Part shown: positions 6,737 to 13,824 of the stretch, piece by piece
Layout of the letters: every line of letters begins with the position of its first letter
Numbering within the stretch: position 1 is the first letter of the stretch
NCBI GenBank assembly: GCA_030603605.1
Contig: JAUVXN010000026.1
Span: 1 to 13,824 of the forward strand
Direction of reading: 5' to 3'
Source: Dehalococcoidales bacterium
GTDB lineage: Bacteria; Chloroflexota; Dehalococcoidia; Dehalococcoidales; RBG-16-60-22
DNA length: 13,824 bases
The notes under the pieces: model-generated
The model's input: only the letters and a program-made list of their open reading frames with translations
The model's database searches: none
Told to the model about the DNA's origin: nothing
Made by a program: the position numbers and the translations under genes

Positions 6737-7688
6737 ACCAAAAATAGCACTGTACTGGGCGGCTAGCTGTGGCGGCTGTGACATTGCCCTACTTGAGATT
6801 GGTGAAAAACTCCTCAAACTGGCTGAAGCCGCCGACATTGTCTTCTGGCCGATAGCCATTGATGTCAAGTACAAAGATGTTGAAGCCATGCCTGATAAGA
6901 GCATTGATGTCTGCCTGTTCAACGGGGCTATCAGAAACTCGGAACAGGAACACATGGCTAAAATGCTCCGTGAAAAATCCAAGGTAATGATTGCCTTTGG
7001 CTCCTGCGCCTACGAGGGCTGTATCCCCGGTCTGGCGAATATGTTCAACCGGCAGATGATTTTTGACCGGGCTTACCTGGAAACAGAGTCAACCGACAAC
7101 AAGGAGCAAATCACACCTCAGACAAGCTGTAAAGTACCCGAGGGTGAACTTACCCTCCCCGAGTTCTATGATACCGTTAAGACTCTGCGCCAGACGGTGG
7201 ACGTAGAATATGTCGTTCCCGGCTGTCCGCCAGAAGAAAAGACAATCTGGCTGGCTCTGGAAGCCCTGATTGAAGGTAAACTACCCCCTCCGGGAACAGT
7301 GATAACCCATAATGTCAAAGCGGTATGTGATGAGTGCTCCCGAAAGAGGGATGTCAAGAAAATTACGAAAATTTACCGCACCTGGGAGATTATTCCTGAC
7401 CCAGAAGTATGTCTCCTGGAACAGGGAATCCCCTGTGCCGGTATTGCCACTCGGGGTGGCTGCGGTGCTCTATGCCCCCTGGCTAACATGCCGTGCACCG
7501 GTTGCTATGGACCGGTAGACGGAGTTATTGACCAGGGAGCTCACTTCATGAATGCTCTGGCTTCCGTGATTGATTCCAACGACCCCGAGGAAATCCAGAA
7601 AATTGTCGATGATATCCTCGACCCGGTAGGTACCTTCTATCGCTACAGTCTACCTGATTCCCTTCTAAGGAGGGCGAGAATAAAATGA
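6729..7688 (+). CDS. mvhG: [NiFe] hydrogenase small subunit (MvhG, group 3c type)
   Basis: A 319-residue electron-transfer subunit. Proximal-cluster cysteines are ASCGGCD (Cys14, Cys17), GSCAYEGC (Cys93) and PGCPP (Cys166). Further cysteines at 200, 203, 228 and 236, and at 245, 249, 256 and 259 (GGCGALCP, MPCTGCYGP), fit two more [4Fe-4S] clusters of the medial and distal type. There is no twin-arginine signal peptide or C-terminal anchor, which fits a cytosolic enzyme. The frame also opens at 6714, but I chose the ATG at 6729 because GGAGGTGG (6716-6723) lies just before it and the hydrogenase fold begins directly with KIALYWAASCGGC. The start overlaps mvhD by eight bases and the stop overlaps mvhA by four (ATGA). 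Confidence 0.93.
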   Translation: MAKPKIALYWAASCGGCDIALLEIGEKLLKLAEAADIVFWPIAIDVKYKDVEAMPDKSIDVCLFNGAIRNSEQEHMAKMLREKSKVMIAFGSCAYEGCIPGLANMFNRQMIFDRAYLETESTDNKEQITPQTSCKVPEGELTLPEFYDTVKTLRQTVDVEYVVPGCPPEEKTIWLALEALIEGKLPPPGTVITHNVKAVCDECSRKRDVKKITKIYRTWEIIPDPEVCLLEQGIPCAGIATRGGCGALCPLANMPCTGCYGPVDGVIDQGAHFMNALASVIDSNDPEEIQKIVDDILDPVGTFYRYSLPDSLLRRARIK

Positions 7689-9142
7689 AAAAGATAACAA
7701 TTGACCCCATCACCCGGTTGGAAGGTCACGGCAAGATAGAAATCTTCCTCAATGATAAAGGTGAGGTAGAAAATTCCTACTTTCAGATTCCAGAACTGAG
7801 GGGCTTTGAGAAGTTCTGTGAGGGGCGGCTGGCAGAAGACATGCCCCAGGTAACCCAGAGAATCTGCGGGGTCTGCCCTGAAGCCCACCACGTGGCATCA
7901 ACTAAAGCGCTGGATGATTTGTTCCATGTTGACCCGCCCAGCCCCGCTAAAAAACTTCGCGAACTTCTTTACTCTGCTTTCACTGTTACCGACCACACCA
8001 CCCATTTCTATATACTTGCCGGACCCGACTTCATTATGGGACCAGATGCCCCGGTAGCCGAGCGAAACATTCTGGGAGTCATTGCCAAGGTAGGCCTGGA
8101 ATTAGGTGGCGCGGTAATCAAGACCCGCAAGCAAAACCACCATGTCATCCAAATGATTGGCGGCAGACCGGTACACCCGGTCTTCGGTCAGCCCGGCGGT
8201 GTCAGTAAAGGGCTTAATGAAGAGGAAAGAAAAGAAATTGAACAGATAGCCAAGGATTCGGTGGAATTTGCCCAGCTGTCACTGAAGGTCTTTGACGACA
8301 TAGTCCTCAAAAACAAGGAATATGTGGACATGATAGTCAGTGACGCTTATACCCACCAGACCTATTACATGGGCTTGGTTGATGAGAATAATAAGGTCAA
8401 CTTCTACGAAGGCAAGGTCAGGGTGGTTGACCCTGAAGGTAAAGAATTCGCCAAATTTGCTCCTCATGAATACCTTGAGCATGTTGCTGAGCATGTGGAG
8501 CCGTGGACCTATGTCAAATTCCCCTTCCTCAAGAAAATTGGCTGGAAAGGGTTTGTCGATGGCAAAGACAGCGGCGTTTTCCGCGTGGCTCCACTAGCCC
8601 GACTCAATGCTGCCGACGGCATGGCAACACCGCTTGCCCAGGAAGCCCACGATAAGATGTATACCACTCTAGGGGGCAAGCCTGTCCATCATACCCTGGC
8701 TATGCACTGGGCTCGCCTGGTAGAAACCTTATATGCTGCAGAAAGAATGGTGGAACTCGTCCAAGACCCGGAAATCACCAGCACTGATATCCGAACCATC
8801 CCCACGGCAACCCCTGACGAGGGTGTCGGCATTGTTGAGGCACCCCGAGGCACTTTAATCCATCACTACTTCACTGATGAAAGAGGAGTGATTAAGAAAG
8901 TTAATTTGATTGTAGCCACGGTGCATAATGCTGCCGCAGTCAACATGTCAATAAAGAAAGCAGCTATGGCACTCATTAAACCGGGCAAAGAAATAACCGA
9001 GGGACTGCTTAACCGGATTGAAATGGCTTGGCGCCCCTATGACCTCTGCCTTGCCTGCGCCAGCCATGCTTTCCCCGGCAGCAACCCCTTACCAATACAC
9101 ATCTACAATAACAAGGGTAAACTGATTAAAAAATTGGCCTGA
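7685..9142 (+). CDS. mvhA: [NiFe] hydrogenase large subunit (MvhA, group 3c type)
   Basis: This 485-residue subunit carries the NiFe active site and oxidises or evolves H2. The N-terminal ligand motif RICGVCPEAH supplies Cys61 and Cys64. The C-terminal motif DLCLACASH supplies Cys455 and Cys458. Most [NiFe] hydrogenases have DPCxxCxx(H/R) there, so the proline is replaced by leucine, while all four ligand cysteines are kept. A tail of 24 residues follows His461; such tails are normally cut off after nickel insertion, and a protease gene lies next downstream. The opening KITIDPITRLEGHGKIEI is the usual start of the family. AAGGAGGG (7667-7674) precedes the ATG, which overlaps the mvhG stop. 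The Hdr/MvhD neighbours support the group 3c assignment. Confidence 0.93.
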   Translation: MKKITIDPITRLEGHGKIEIFLNDKGEVENSYFQIPELRGFEKFCEGRLAEDMPQVTQRICGVCPEAHHVASTKALDDLFHVDPPSPAKKLRELLYSAFTVTDHTTHFYILAGPDFIMGPDAPVAERNILGVIAKVGLELGGAVIKTRKQNHHVIQMIGGRPVHPVFGQPGGVSKGLNEEERKEIEQIAKDSVEFAQLSLKVFDDIVLKNKEYVDMIVSDAYTHQTYYMGLVDENNKVNFYEGKVRVVDPEGKEFAKFAPHEYLEHVAEHVEPWTYVKFPFLKKIGWKGFVDGKDSGVFRVAPLARLNAADGMATPLAQEAHDKMYTTLGGKPVHHTLAMHWARLVETLYAAERMVELVQDPEITSTDIRTIPTATPDEGVGIVEAPRGTLIHHYFTDERGVIKKVNLIVATVHNAAAVNMSIKKAAMALIKPGKEITEGLLNRIEMAWRPYDLCLACASHAFPGSNPLPIHIYNNKGKLIKKLA

Positions 9143-9184
9143 GATTGATTAGGGCAGGCAAGGTGGTGAGTGGGGATACTGAAA

Positions 9185-9652
9185 ATGAAGACATTGATTC
9201 TGGGAATGGGCAACCCAATAATGGGGGATGATGGTGTTGGTATCTGGGCTGCCCGGGCGCTTAAAGATAGAATCAACGAAGAAAAGGTAACCGTAATGGA
9301 GACCGGCATGGCTGGCCTGAACTTGCTGGAACTGCTGGCTGACTACGATAGAGCCATCCTCATTGACGCCATAAAAACCGGCGAAGGAGAGATTGGAAAA
9401 ATTTACCGCCTTGAGCCTGAGACACTTAATAAAACCCGACACGCGGCTTCCACTCACGGAATAGACTTTTCTACCTCGCTTGAACTCGGCAACCGACTCG
9501 GACTTTCTTTACCCCGGGACATTATCCTTTTCGGCATTGAGGTAGCTGATGTGAACACCTTTTCCGAGAAGTGCACACCCGAAGTGGAGAAGGCAATACC
9601 AGTAGTGGCTGATATGGTGGTTCAGGAACTGAATGGAGGCAACCATGCATGA
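9185..9652 (+). CDS. Hydrogenase maturation protease (HybD/HycI family)
   Basis: This 155-residue endopeptidase is predicted to trim the C-terminal tail of MvhA once nickel is in place. The N-terminal LILGMGNPIMGDDGVG is the family signature. Asp16, Asp61 (LIDAIKTG) and His91 (STHGIDF) match the three nickel-sensing metal ligands described for E. coli HybD (Glu16, Asp62, His93). The frame can start at a GTG at 9170, which has its own AAGGTGG nearby, but the ATG at 9185 places the signature at the very N-terminus as in relatives. The gene is 42 bases downstream of mvhA and overlaps hypA by eight bases, so it probably serves this hydrogenase specifically. Confidence 0.9.
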   Translation: MKTLILGMGNPIMGDDGVGIWAARALKDRINEEKVTVMETGMAGLNLLELLADYDRAILIDAIKTGEGEIGKIYRLEPETLNKTRHAASTHGIDFSTSLELGNRLGLSLPRDIILFGIEVADVNTFSEKCTPEVEKAIPVVADMVVQELNGGNHA

Positions 9653-9986
9653 GTTCTCCCTCGCCAAAAACATCGTAGAGACCGCACTGGCTGAGACCAA
9701 GAAACAAGATGTGAAGCGCATTGATACTCTCAATGTGAAATTGAGTAATTTAAGCCACATCACTCCTGACAATCTGGAGTTCTGCTTAACAGCAGCCGCC
9801 ACGGGAACTGCCGCCGAAAAAGCAAGGATTGAAATTGAGACTTTCGACCCGACTGTCCTCTGCCAGGAGTGCGGTCATACCTTTACCTTCCAGAAAAGTG
9901 AGCCATTCTGCCCACAATGCCGGAGCAAAAAACTGAAGATGGTCGATGTTAGTGAGGCATTTCTGGAAAGCCTGGAGGTGGACTAA
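9645..9986 (+). CDS. hypA: Hydrogenase nickel-incorporation protein HypA
   Basis: A 113-residue nickel metallochaperone. It begins MHEFSLA, where His2 and Glu3 belong to the nickel site. Two CxxC pairs form the zinc site: CQEC (Cys73, Cys76) and CPQC (Cys89, Cys92). HypA normally works with HypB to deliver nickel to the large subunit. An in-frame ATG at 9633 would add four residues ahead of the histidine and spoil the metal-binding N-terminus. The ATG at 9645 is right: it is preceded by GGAGGC (9635-9640) and gives the invariant MHE start. The gene overlaps the protease gene by eight bases. hypB is not seen in this window. Confidence 0.93.
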   Translation: MHEFSLAKNIVETALAETKKQDVKRIDTLNVKLSNLSHITPDNLEFCLTAAATGTAAEKARIEIETFDPTVLCQECGHTFTFQKSEPFCPQCRSKKLKMVDVSEAFLESLEVD

Positions 9987-10001
9987 GTCCGGGGGTGAAA
10001 T

Positions 10002-10229
10002 ATGTGTGTAGCGATACCATATCAGGTGGTTGAAGTCAAGGAAAACTCCCTGGCGGAGATTGAAATCGCCGGCGTCAGGCATAAGGTTAGCCTGGCTCTT
10101 GTCCCCGATGTAAAAGCTGGTGACTGGGTGCTGGTCAACCTTGGCACCATAACCACCAGGATTGATGAGGATGAGGCCAAAGAAATAATTAGTCTATATA
10201 AAGAGATAGCCGAAGCAGCAACGCTCTAA
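10002..10229 (+). CDS. hypC: Hydrogenase assembly chaperone HypC
   Basis: This 75-residue protein has the HypC/HupF fold. It starts MCVAIPYQV, and Cys2 is the residue that holds the Fe(CN)2CO precursor with HypD and then docks on the large subunit. The five-strand core is followed by DWVLVNLGTITTRIDEDEA, the usual C-terminal signature. MCVAIPYQV differs from the common MCLAIPGKV at several positions, but the essential cysteine is kept. GGGGGTG precedes the start, 15 bases after hypA. HypD, the obligatory partner, is not encoded here. Confidence 0.93.
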   Translation: MCVAIPYQVVEVKENSLAEIEIAGVRHKVSLALVPDVKAGDWVLVNLGTITTRIDEDEAKEIISLYKEIAEAATL

Positions 10230-10259
10230 GAGACTTAATCGATAGAAGGAGGAACGGGA

Positions 10260-11213
10260 ATGAATGAGACCAAAGGACTTTTAAGCTGGAAAAAGCACAG
10301 GAAGGGGATTTACTTCGCCCTGGCAACAGCCCTCATCAGCGGCTTAGCTATCTACATCAACAAGTTCGCCGTAATGGAAATGAAAGACCCCTTCATCTTC
10401 ACTGCCGTCAAGAACGTGGCTGTGGCGGCGTTGCTTTTTGCCTTCTTGATACTACCCAAGGCACTACCAGAACTGAAAAATTTATCGCGCAAACAGTGGC
10501 TAACCCTGGGGGTTATTGGCGGCGTGGGCGGTAGCATCCCATTTCTACTATTCTTCTACGGTCTGAGCTTAGGTACCGCGGTGAGTGCTGCCTTTATCCA
10601 CAAGACCCTCTTTATCTGGGTTGCCATCCTGGCCGTACCCTTCCTTGGCGAACGACTGGGCAAATTCCATATAGCTGCCCTGGCGACCTTGGTCGGAGGT
10701 AATATCCTGCTACTGGGGTGGCCAAAGTTATGGCTCATCAGCGGGGGCGAATTAATGATATTTGCAGCTACCCTCCTCTGGGCAGTTGAGGCTATCATTG
10801 CCAAAAGGGTAATGAAGCAGGTTAGCCCAAATGTGGCCGCCTTCGGGCGGATGTTCTTTGGAGCTATCGTGATGCTGGTTTTCTTGGGCGTAACCGGAAA
10901 ACTAAGCACCATTGCTACTCTTGGTGGACAGCAATTCGGCTGGGTAGCTCTGACCTCGGTGTTCCTTTTTGGCTATGTTTCCTGCTTCTACACCGGACTG
11001 AAGTATGCTCCAGCCTCAGTGGTTGCCAGCATCCTGGTGCTGGGTTCGGTCATCACCAGCCTGCTCTATGCTATCCTTGACGCCAAGATATATTCGCTAG
11101 CACAAATAATGGGCATGTTGCTCATTGTCTTAGCTACTCTGGGGCTATGGTATATTGCACCAAAGGTCAGAATCCAAAAGGAGGCTTTATCACCAGTTCC
11201 TGTGGAGCAGTGA
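10260..11213 (+). CDS. EamA/DMT-superfamily membrane transporter
   Basis: This 317-residue integral membrane protein has about ten hydrophobic segments, near residues 16-34, 45-65, 80-100, 106-128, 136-153, 163-181, 193-212, 226-246, 251-272 and 280-300, arranged as two EamA repeats. The end of the first repeat has the family pattern VPFLGERLGKFHIAALATLVGGN. DMT transporters move small metabolites such as amino acids, sugars or nucleotides; the substrate cannot be read from the sequence. A strong AAGGAGG lies before the ATG. It sits between hypC and a DUF6390-type gene with gaps of 30 and 1 bases, so it is part of the hydrogenase operon, which is an unusual place for this family. Confidence 0.88.
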   Translation: MNETKGLLSWKKHRKGIYFALATALISGLAIYINKFAVMEMKDPFIFTAVKNVAVAALLFAFLILPKALPELKNLSRKQWLTLGVIGGVGGSIPFLLFFYGLSLGTAVSAAFIHKTLFIWVAILAVPFLGERLGKFHIAALATLVGGNILLLGWPKLWLISGGELMIFAATLLWAVEAIIAKRVMKQVSPNVAAFGRMFFGAIVMLVFLGVTGKLSTIATLGGQQFGWVALTSVFLFGYVSCFYTGLKYAPASVVASILVLGSVITSLLYAILDAKIYSLAQIMGMLLIVLATLGLWYIAPKVRIQKEALSPVPVEQ

Positions 11214-11214
11214 G

Positions 11215-11940
11215 ATGATTATAGATGGAACTATTAAGTTCGCCCGATACGCTTTTATGCCAAATAAGCTCGGTTATTGCGGGAGCGGCGATAATAGGAC
11301 TCTTTTTGATTATTGTGCGGCAATGCATACTGATCCGGGACTGGTTATTATCCTGCAGAAGTTTGAGGCAGCCTATCCCTATCTCAAGCTGATTGCCAGT
11401 AGTAATCACATCCCTGACCCCTTTGATGCCCGTGTCGTGGAGGCATACTGGCTGGGTAACGAACTACTGGACCGGGTCGACCTGCCCCAGTTCTACAATT
11501 CCCTGCGCGAGCGGTTCGCAAAGCGATTAAACCCGAAGACGCTAGGGCACCTGCTGAGCAAGCCGCCCCTTGGTGCCCGGCCTTTTCACAATTTCCACGT
11601 CTTTGATGTGCACAATCACATGGGCACGCTTGGTCATAGCTTGGAGACTATGGAAAACTGTCGCATTGGCTGGGGTCGGGTCAAGGAAATGGGAGCAACC
11701 AACTTGGTCGTGGAACATCAACCACTGGTATTGGAATGTGGTAAACTAAAGCTGGGTGAACCAAGGGAGAAAAGGGTGCAGCGTCAGCTCAATGGCACAG
11801 GGTTTATTACCAATTGTCAGGCAGGTGATTTTGTCTCTTTCCACTGGGACTGGGCTTGCGAGATGCTGAGCCTAAGGCAAGTGCGGAATCTGGAGAGGTA
11901 TACCAGGTATCATCTTGAGCTAGCCAATCAGACACTATAG
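11215..11940 (+). CDS. DUF6390-type protein of unknown function, hydrogenase-associated
   Basis: This 241-residue soluble protein has no known catalytic signature. Visible landmarks are FARYAFMPNKLGYCG (9-23), the patch DARVVEAYWLGNELLD (71-86), HNFHVFDVHNHMG (125-137), NCRIGWGRV (148-156) and FVSFHWDWACEML (207-218). From memory these match DUF6390, a family I associate with [NiFe] hydrogenase loci in other bacteria; that match was not checked. The many histidines and cysteines (Cys22, Cys34, Cys149, Cys175, Cys201, Cys215) could suggest metal handling, as inference only. The frame continues upstream to 11155 inside the transporter gene, but the ATG at 11215, one base after the transporter stop, begins the conserved region. 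It is the last gene of the operon. Confidence 0.7.
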   Translation: MIIDGTIKFARYAFMPNKLGYCGSGDNRTLFDYCAAMHTDPGLVIILQKFEAAYPYLKLIASSNHIPDPFDARVVEAYWLGNELLDRVDLPQFYNSLRERFAKRLNPKTLGHLLSKPPLGARPFHNFHVFDVHNHMGTLGHSLETMENCRIGWGRVKEMGATNLVVEHQPLVLECGKLKLGEPREKRVQRQLNGTGFITNCQAGDFVSFHWDWACEMLSLRQVRNLERYTRYHLELANQTL

Positions 11941-12058
11941 CTCCTGTGGTGCAGAGAGGAAGTGGAACTCAGTACTCTCGGTACTTCCAGAACTGTGACC
12001 TGTCTATCCTGTTAGTCTTGCCCTGACAGATTATTGTCTCTGCCCATTGAGGTAGAAG
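11941..12058 (+). other. 118-base gap between hydrogenase operon and sigma-54-like gene
   Basis: No coding frame is visible. A small perfect hairpin AGTAC (11971-11975) / GTACT (11981-11985) with loop TCTCG lies inside a wider GGAAGT (11958-11963) / ACTTCC (11983-11988) symmetry. No T-run follows, so termination here would not be of the standard intrinsic type. GAGGT (12048-12052) is the ribosome binding site for the next gene. I see no clear promoter boxes. Confidence 0.4.
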
Positions 12059-13171
12059 ATGCCCAGATTAAAAATGGAACAAACACAGTCCCAGCAGATG
12101 CGACAGGAACTAAGCCAGGTCCTCCGCATGGAACAGGCTAGCCTGCTGGAAATGCCTGAGGAAGAGTTTCATAGGCTCATCACTGAGACAGAACAGGGTC
12201 GCCTTTTCCAAAAGCTATACCAGAAAGAAAAGCTAATCCGCTATCAGAGATTCCCCAGAACCGACATTTCCTCCAGTTTCTATCAAATTAAAGAAGAGAT
12301 GGTAGCCGATAGAGACTCTCTGGATATTGAATCCCTCTTGCTGAATAAAGAGCATATTGTCCGACAGATACAGAAACTGGGGCTGGAGAAATTCAAACAG
12401 TCTTTCTTATTCTGTAAAGCTGGGCTGACTGAGGAAGAAATCGCCGCAGAGTGCGACCTTGAGGTTTTAGAGGTTCAAAAGATAAATAACCTTATTGATG
12501 ACTTCTCCATCATGAGCGAGTTTTATCATCCCTCCAATGTCACCTCAGACAGCATTCGCTATTCCAGGGTCGCTTCAGTGGAGAGGGATAGGGATGGTCT
12601 TGTTATCGGTTACTTTTCGGCTTCCCTTGCCCGAGGAAGATACACGATTGATTATGAGAGGTTTGAAGAGATAAAAACGACTGGCGCGTTCACCGAAGCC
12701 GAGGGCAAAGAAGCCAGGCAGCTATTCAAGAAGCTGGAACTAATTAATAGCCGTAAGGACACAATAACTCAAATCTTGCAAAATATTATTGAGAAGCAGG
12801 CGTTTTATCTAGAGTCTGGTGATTTGAAGTCTCTCTTACCCCTCAGCCAAAAGGAGCTAGCCAAAAAGATTGGGCTCACTCCCAGCTCGGTAAGTCGCGC
12901 TATTAGAGGCAAAAGCATAGACTCCCCTTGGGGTGAAGAAATCCCCCTTAAAAACTTCTTCCCCAGACCAAAGAGGTTTAGGAAGGAATTGCTCAGGCAA
13001 CTTCTTGAAACTGAGACTGAGCCCCTATCTGATGAAGCAATCAGGGACAGGCTGGACAAGGAATTCGGTGTCTCCGTTTCCCGGCGCTCGGTAGCGAATT
13101 TGAGAAAGGAGCTGAAAATACCGGCAACGTGGAAGAGAAAGCAAGCTTTAATTCAGCAGAGGAAACCATGA
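12059..13171 (+). CDS. rpoN: Divergent RNA polymerase sigma-54 (RpoN)-like factor
   Basis: A 370-residue protein; usual RpoN has about 430-500. The C-terminus is clear: SRRSVANLRK (341-350), followed by ELKIPATWKRK, matches the RpoN box (consensus ARRTVAKYRE) that reads the -24 element. Before it, LSQKELAKKIGLTPSSVSRA (262-281) and SPWGEEIPLKNFF (289-301) match the helix-turn-helix segment, in which HESTVSRA is usual. The N-terminus is glutamine-rich (QTQSQQMRQELSQVLRMEQA, 8-27) and ends with LLEMPEEEF, a shortened region I; the middle core-binding part is poorly conserved. Region I normally makes sigma-54 depend on AAA+ activators, so its divergence may alter that. GAGGT precedes the ATG. 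The stop overlaps the histidine kinase start by four bases. Confidence 0.78.
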   Translation: MPRLKMEQTQSQQMRQELSQVLRMEQASLLEMPEEEFHRLITETEQGRLFQKLYQKEKLIRYQRFPRTDISSSFYQIKEEMVADRDSLDIESLLLNKEHIVRQIQKLGLEKFKQSFLFCKAGLTEEEIAAECDLEVLEVQKINNLIDDFSIMSEFYHPSNVTSDSIRYSRVASVERDRDGLVIGYFSASLARGRYTIDYERFEEIKTTGAFTEAEGKEARQLFKKLELINSRKDTITQILQNIIEKQAFYLESGDLKSLLPLSQKELAKKIGLTPSSVSRAIRGKSIDSPWGEEIPLKNFFPRPKRFRKELLRQLLETETEPLSDEAIRDRLDKEFGVSVSRRSVANLRKELKIPATWKRKQALIQQRKP

Positions 13172-13824
13172 CCAGCGACCTTCCCCCACAGAGCGCATGG
13201 CAGCGCTGGAAGGAAAGCAGCACCAGAAAAATCATTGAATGGCTACCGCAGGACCAGACGCCAAGAGGTATGCGAAGCCCTCATTTCTGGATAATCGCAG
13301 CTCTGATGGCAGTTCTTGGGTTCGTTTATTATGCGGGACACACTCCTTTAGCCCAGTTCGGTGGCTTCCTAACCTCTGCTTATCCACACGACATACATCG
13401 GACTTTGTTCTTGCTCCCCGTAATCTACGCCGCTATGGCTTTCAGGGGCTGGGGAGCTTTAATTGCTTCCTTTCTTTTCCTGTGTGTTGTGTTGCCGCGT
13501 CCCTTCCTCTGCAGCCCATACGTTGCTCCGTTGCTTAGGCCGCTTATCTTTATCCTGCTTACGACTCTCATCGGCTTGCTGACAGCAACGCTGATAAATC
13601 GGATGGAAAAAGGAGAAAAGACTCATGCCGCCCTAAAAGCAGCTTACCAGGAGCTTAGCGAATATGACCGACGCCTTAGAGAAAACCAGGCACAGCTAAT
13701 CCAGGCTGAGAAACTGACCTCTCTCGGTCAGATGGCAGCCTCCATTGCCCACGAGGTTAACAATCCTCTGGCTGGAGTTCTCATCTATACCCAACTGCTG
13801 ACTAAAAAAATAACTGCCGACGAG
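13168..13824 (+). CDS. NtrB-type membrane histidine kinase (partial, 3' end off the window)
   Basis: An open frame of 219 codons starts at the ATG overlapping the sigma-54-like gene stop (ATGA) and runs uninterrupted to the right edge. Four hydrophobic segments lie near residues 40-57, 77-92, 95-112 and 124-143. A charged, probably coiled-coil linker (about 146-185) leads to the phosphoacceptor motif LGQMAASIAHEVNNPLAG, with His195 as the predicted autophosphorylated residue. HEVNNPLAG is typical of NtrB/AtoS/ZraS-like kinases, which often pair with sigma-54-activating response regulators. The ATPase domain is beyond the window. AGAGGA (13158-13163) is a weak ribosome binding site, consistent with translational coupling. 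The short membrane loops leave little room for an extracellular sensor domain, so the signal may be membrane-borne or cytosolic; this is inference. Confidence 0.85.
   Translation, partial: MTSDLPPQSAWQRWKESSTRKIIEWLPQDQTPRGMRSPHFWIIAALMAVLGFVYYAGHTPLAQFGGFLTSAYPHDIHRTLFLLPVIYAAMAFRGWGALIASFLFLCVVLPRPFLCSPYVAPLLRPLIFILLTTLIGLLTATLINRMEKGEKTHAALKAAYQELSEYDRRLRENQAQLIQAEKLTSLGQMAASIAHEVNNPLAGVLIYTQLLTKKITADE

Noticed and set aside
11155..11214. Upstream start of the DUF6390-type gene inside the transporter gene
   Set aside because: It would overlap the transporter by 59 bases and add a basic, unconserved segment; the ATG at 11215 begins the conserved region.
11958..11988. Terminator at the end of the hydrogenase operon
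   Set aside because: A hairpin can form, but there is no T-run after it, so it does not meet the criteria for an intrinsic terminator.
13239..13538. 99-residue + strand frame near the right end
   Set aside because: It is in a different frame from the histidine kinase that covers the same bases; the kinase frame is supported by membrane segments, the H-box and the overlapping start.

Overview
The window reads as a chromosomal piece of an anaerobic, H2-metabolising bacterium. The combination of a methanogen-type HdrABC/MvhADG complex, an HdrA carrying a GltD-like insertion, a DUF47 (PhoU-like) gene and a divergent sigma-54-like protein reminds me of Dehalococcoidia/Chloroflexi or related sediment lineages. 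That assignment is inference from gene style and was not tested. Every gene seen lies on the + strand, and I found no tRNA, rRNA, CRISPR array or mobile element.

Region 1 (1-1203) is a mixed block: the C-terminal end of a DUF47/PhoU-like protein, a class I SAM-dependent methyltransferase preceded by a perfect inverted repeat, and a small DsrE-family protein. Region 2 (1204-1523) is a 320-base non-coding stretch with a hairpin just after the DsrE stop and a clear intrinsic terminator about 80 bases before the next gene. It could be the 3' end of the upstream unit, an attenuated leader of the downstream operon, or both.

Region 3 (1524-11940) is one tightly packed operon: hdrC-hdrB-hdrA-mvhD-mvhG-mvhA, then a hydrogenase maturation protease, hypA, hypC, an EamA/DMT-family membrane transporter and a DUF6390-type protein. 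Many start and stop codons overlap. MvhA/MvhG form an [NiFe] (group 3c type) hydrogenase, MvhD passes electrons to HdrA, HdrA holds the flavin at which bifurcation is expected, and HdrC/HdrB lead to a disulfide-reducing site. The protease, HypA and HypC serve nickel insertion and large-subunit processing; hypB, hypD, hypE and hypF are not in the window. The outstanding feature is HdrA: at 1117 residues it contains a complete GltD-like FAD/NAD(P)H module spliced into the middle of an otherwise canonical HdrA, which suggests a complex that couples H2, ferredoxin, a disulfide and a pyridine nucleotide.

Region 4 (11941-13824) starts after a 118-base gap and holds a short, divergent sigma-54 (RpoN)-like protein whose stop overlaps the start of a membrane-bound NtrB-type histidine kinase that runs off the window. 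This looks like a regulatory module, possibly one controlling the hydrogenase operon, but nothing in the sequence proves that link.
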